Shown: positions 14,292 through 16,329 of the stretch, one piece after another
Layout: each line of letters begins with the position of its first letter
Position numbering within the stretch: the first letter of the stretch is position 1
From: JBHEPS01 sp046261635
GTDB taxonomy: Bacteria > Acidobacteriota > Thermoanaerobaculia > Gp7-AA8
NCBI GenBank assembly: GCA_046261635.1
Contig: JBHEOL010000122.1
Location: 1 to 16,329, forward strand
Reading direction: 5' to 3'
Length of the DNA stretch: 16,329 bases
The notes under the pieces: model-generated
Databases searched by the model: none
What the model saw: only the letters and a program-made list of their open reading frames with translations
What the model was told of the DNA's origin: nothing
Program-made: the position numbers and the translations under genes

Positions 14292-15157
14292 GCGGGGCGA
14301 TCGGAATCTTCGACAGTGGAGTGGGCGGGCTCACGGTCTTCAACGAGATCGCGGCTGCCCTGCCGGGTGAATCTCTGATTTATCTGGGCGACAGCGCGCG
14401 AGTCCCGTACGGGACGAAGTCGGCCGAAACGGTCTCCCGCTACGCTCTCGAGGCGGCGAGCTTTCTGATGGGACGGGGGATCAAGGCGATGGTCGTCGCC
14501 TGCAACACGGCGACGGCGGCGGCTCTCCCCTTGTTGCGCGACCGGCTTCCGATTCCGGTCATCGGCGTGATCGAGCCGGGCGCGCGGGCGGCCGTGGCGA
14601 TCACGAGGGGGAGGATCGGAGTCATCGCGACCGAGGGAACGGTGCGCTCCGGGGCGTATGGGGCAGCGATTCGGGAGCTTCAATCCGGAGCCGAGGTCAT
14701 CGAGCAGGCGTGCCCCCTGTTCGTTCCACTCGCCGAGGAAGGGTGGGCGAACACACGCGTCGCTCAGGAGGTCGCCGAGATTTATCTCCGACCCCTGCTC
14801 GACGGCGGAATCGACACGCTCGTGCTCGGATGCACTCATTACCCTCTGCTCAAGAATACGATCAGCAAGGTGGCCGGCGACGCGGTGGCCCTGGTCGATT
14901 CGGCGGAAACGACCGCCGATGCGCTCGCGGAAGTGCTCGATCGGAACGGTCTTCTCGACGGTGATAAGCGGCCCGTGCAACATCAGTTTCTCGTCACGGA
15001 TGCCGCAGAGCGGTTCCGCAAGGTCGCCGAGGACTTCCTCGACCGCCGGATCGAGCACCTCGAGTTGGTGGACATCGACGGGCATCTGGATCGTCCCTCA
15101 CCGGCGGGTGGGCAAGCCGGCGACGCGCGATCGCATCGCGACCGGCGACGCGCCTGA
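14288..15157 (+). CDS. murI: Glutamate racemase
   Basis: MurI interconverts L- and D-glutamate, supplying D-glutamate for peptidoglycan. The 289-residue protein starts IGIFDSGVGGLTV (5-17) and has YLGDSARVPYG (32-42). The two catalytic cysteines are Cys72 in VACNTATAA and Cys182 in LGCTHYPLL. The enzyme is cofactor-independent and cytoplasmic. The normal family end is near ELVDIDG (about residue 264). The remaining 24 or so residues are Arg/Asp/Gly-rich, lack family likeness and are encoded by repetitive DNA. The ATG overlaps the regulator stop by four bases and sits one base after GGAGG, so it is translationally coupled. Confidence 0.95.
   Translation: MSGAIGIFDSGVGGLTVFNEIAAALPGESLIYLGDSARVPYGTKSAETVSRYALEAASFLMGRGIKAMVVACNTATAAALPLLRDRLPIPVIGVIEPGARAAVAITRGRIGVIATEGTVRSGAYGAAIRELQSGAEVIEQACPLFVPLAEEGWANTRVAQEVAEIYLRPLLDGGIDTLVLGCTHYPLLKNTISKVAGDAVALVDSAETTADALAEVLDRNGLLDGDKRPVQHQFLVTDAAERFRKVAEDFLDRRIEHLELVDIDGHLDRPSPAGGQAGDARSHRDRRRA
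15117..15153. repeat. Direct and inverted repeats in the murI 3' end
   Basis: CCGGCGACGCGC occurs at 15117-15128 and again at 15142-15153, a 25-base period. Between them CGCGAT-CGC-ATCGCG (15126-15140) forms a perfect 6-bp hairpin with a 3-base loop. The block encodes the odd tail of MurI and ends just before its stop. It could be a small palindromic repetitive element or a transcript-end hairpin; there is no T-run. Confidence 0.5.
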
Positions 15158-15208
15158 TGAGCATCGGTTCAGTTCGCACCTGCTCGCGTCGCTGACTCGA
15201 GCCGACCG

Positions 15209-15238
15209 ATCCCACGCGGGATTCCCACCGTAAGGGAT
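15209..15238. repeat. Alternating ATCCC/GGGAT repeats after murI
   Basis: ATCCC (15209-15213), GGGAT (15218-15222), TCCC (15223-15226) and GGGAT (15234-15238) give two adjacent small hairpins, with GGGAT repeated at a 16-base interval. They lie in the 108-base gap before the next gene, just upstream of its candidate -10 box. Operator or chance are both possible. Nothing else is seen in the gap. Confidence 0.3.
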
Positions 15239-15247
15239 ATGAAGCTG

Positions 15248-15253
15248 TAAGAT
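15248..15253 (+). promoter_or_regulatory. Candidate -10 box for the membrane protein gene
   Basis: TAAGAT (TANNNT) lies 12 bases before the ATG at 15266, giving a predicted leader of only about five bases. Its TAA is also the last in-frame stop, so 15266 is the first possible start. No Shine-Dalgarno sequence is present. Confidence 0.3.
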
Positions 15254-15265
15254 GGCAACCGCACG

Positions 15266-16329
15266 ATGGGAATACCGACATGGCGCGTCGCCGCATTGCT
15301 GTTCGGTTCGGGTCTGACCGCGCTCGTCTATCAGACGAGCTGGTTCCGTGAGCTGCGGCTGGTTTTCGGCGCCTCTACCGCAGCATCCGCGGCGGTTCTC
15401 GCGATCTTCATGGGAGGACTCGGCCTCGGCGGCGCTCTGCTCGGCAGGAGAGCGGATCGGTCCCCGAACCCGCTCCGGCTCTACGCGAGACTCGAGTTCG
15501 GCGTGGCGCTCTCCGCCGCAATCACCCCCCTGCTCGTCGTGCTGATCCGCGAGATCTACATCCGCCTCGGGGGTTCGCCAGCACTCGGACTGACCGGGGC
15601 CTCCCTCGTCCGCATCGTTCTGACCGGACTGGTGCTCGGCATTCCGACGGTTCTGATGGGGGGCACGCTTCCGGCAGCCGCCCGCGCGGTCGAGTCGGTG
15701 GCGGATGCGGGACGGCGGAAGCTCGCCGTTCTTTACGGGGCGAACACGCTCGGCGCCGTGACGGGCGCCGTCATCTCGACATTCGCGCTCCTCGAGCTCT
15801 ACGGAAACCGCCGCACGCTCTGGATCGCAGCGCTCGTCAATCTCCTGATCGCGGTGGTGGCGCACTCACTCTCGAGGCGCGCGGATGTGACGCCGAGCGA
15901 GGGGGAGGCAGAAGTAGTCTTCGCGTCAGCGGTGGGGGAGCCGACTGTCGACGAGGAGCCGTCAAGGGGCCGGGAAACGCCGTATGGCTTCGTCCTGGCC
16001 GCCGCCGCCGCAGTGGGATTCATCTTCTTCGTGATGGAGCTCGTCTGGTACCGGATGCTCTCGCCGCTCCTGGGCGGGTCGACGTTTACGTTCGGGTTGA
16101 TCCTCGCGGTGGCGCTCGCGGGAATCGGCCTTGGTGGCCTGATTTACTCGCTGTTCGGTCAGTCGCGCCCCGCGACAACGCTCCAGTTCGCGATCACCTG
16201 CGGGGCGGAGGCGCTTTTGATCGCAGTGCCTTTCGCGATCGGGGACCGGATCGCCGTTCTCGCGATCTTCCTTCGGGAGATTGGGCGTTTCGGTTTCGAG
16301 GGGCAGGTCGCGGGATGGACCGTGATCAC
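15266..16329 (+). CDS. Fused MFS/spermidine-synthase-type membrane protein (5' part)
   Basis: The frame is open from the ATG at 15266 to the window edge (354 codons and two bases), so the gene is cut by the window. It encodes a polytopic membrane protein. Membrane segments are clear near residues 7-24, 38-60 and 75-92, then at several later points. LTALVYQTSWFRELRLVFG (17-35) and MGGLGLGGALLGRRAD are hallmarks of the family annotated as fused MFS/spermidine synthase, as is the later MELVWYRMLSPLLGGSTFTFG. In that family an aminopropyltransferase-like methyltransferase fold follows the membrane half; that part would lie beyond the window. A charged loop (about residues 205-235, Glu-rich) separates the two membrane blocks seen. 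It is separated from murI by 108 bases and probably has its own promoter. Physiological role is uncertain. Confidence 0.82.
   Translation, partial: MGIPTWRVAALLFGSGLTALVYQTSWFRELRLVFGASTAASAAVLAIFMGGLGLGGALLGRRADRSPNPLRLYARLEFGVALSAAITPLLVVLIREIYIRLGGSPALGLTGASLVRIVLTGLVLGIPTVLMGGTLPAAARAVESVADAGRRKLAVLYGANTLGAVTGAVISTFALLELYGNRRTLWIAALVNLLIAVVAHSLSRRADVTPSEGEAEVVFASAVGEPTVDEEPSRGRETPYGFVLAAAAAVGFIFFVMELVWYRMLSPLLGGSTFTFGLILAVALAGIGLGGLIYSLFGQSRPATTLQFAITCGAEALLIAVPFAIGDRIAVLAIFLREIGRFGFEGQVAGWTVI

Noticed and set aside
1..16329. CRISPR arrays, tRNA/rRNA genes, insertion sequences, phage or defence genes
   Set aside because: I looked for regularly spaced repeats, tRNA T-arm signatures, transposase-like motifs and terminal repeats and saw none. 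Coding style is uniform throughout, with no sign of a recently acquired island.

Overview
This is a dense stretch of ordinary chromosome from a high-GC (by eye in the mid-60s percent) Gram-negative-type bacterium. I count 17 protein genes on both strands. There are no rRNA or tRNA genes, insertion sequences, phage genes or CRISPR arrays, and no gap between genes exceeds about 150 bases. Three lipoprotein signal peptides, a PcnB-type poly(A) polymerase, an NtrX-like sigma-54 activator and a fused MFS/spermidine-synthase-type membrane protein fit Acidobacteriota or a similar deep-branching Gram-negative phylum. That placement is inference from gene content, because no marker gene is present.

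Layout. (1) 75-1711: xdhC and a mocA-like nucleotidyltransferase, a maturation pair for molybdenum hydroxylases. The hydroxylase itself is not in the window. (2) 1664-2389 (minus): a lipoprotein built from two retropepsin-like lobes, whose 3' end overlaps the mocA-like gene. (3) 2483-8285: a tightly coupled six-gene run of beta-propeller lipoprotein, lepB, pcnB, cysteine desulfurase, receiver-like/PilZ protein and TPR protein. Five of the six junctions in this run and the next are 4-base ATGA/GTGA overlaps or gaps of a few bases. (4) 8323-9006 (minus): a family 2 glycosyltransferase, divergent from mobA-moaC (9053-10109), which serve molybdenum cofactor synthesis. (5) 10113-12759 (minus): pepA followed by a proline-tailed lipoprotein whose start lies inside the end of pepA. 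(6) 12903-15157: an NtrX-like sigma-54 response regulator overlapping murI. (7) 15266 to the window end: the start of a fused MFS/spermidine-synthase-type membrane protein.

How the genes fit together. Four genes (xdhC, mocA-like, mobA, moaC) serve molybdopterin enzymes, so the organism probably has both xanthine-dehydrogenase/CO-dehydrogenase-type and guanylylated molybdoenzymes. lepB and the three lipoproteins belong to cell-envelope export. pcnB and the desulfurase concern RNA turnover and sulfur transfer. murI supplies D-glutamate for peptidoglycan.

I found no clear undescribed multi-gene system. The best leads are smaller. Two genes carry a TANNNT -10 hexamer placed so that transcription would begin at or one base before the start codon, which suggests leaderless mRNAs. 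A large near-perfect inverted repeat sits between two divergent lipoprotein genes. Three proteins have familiar folds with degenerate key residues: the aspartic-protease-like lipoprotein, the peptidase-like propeller lipoprotein and the receiver/PilZ protein. The C-terminal tail of MurI is encoded by repetitive DNA.
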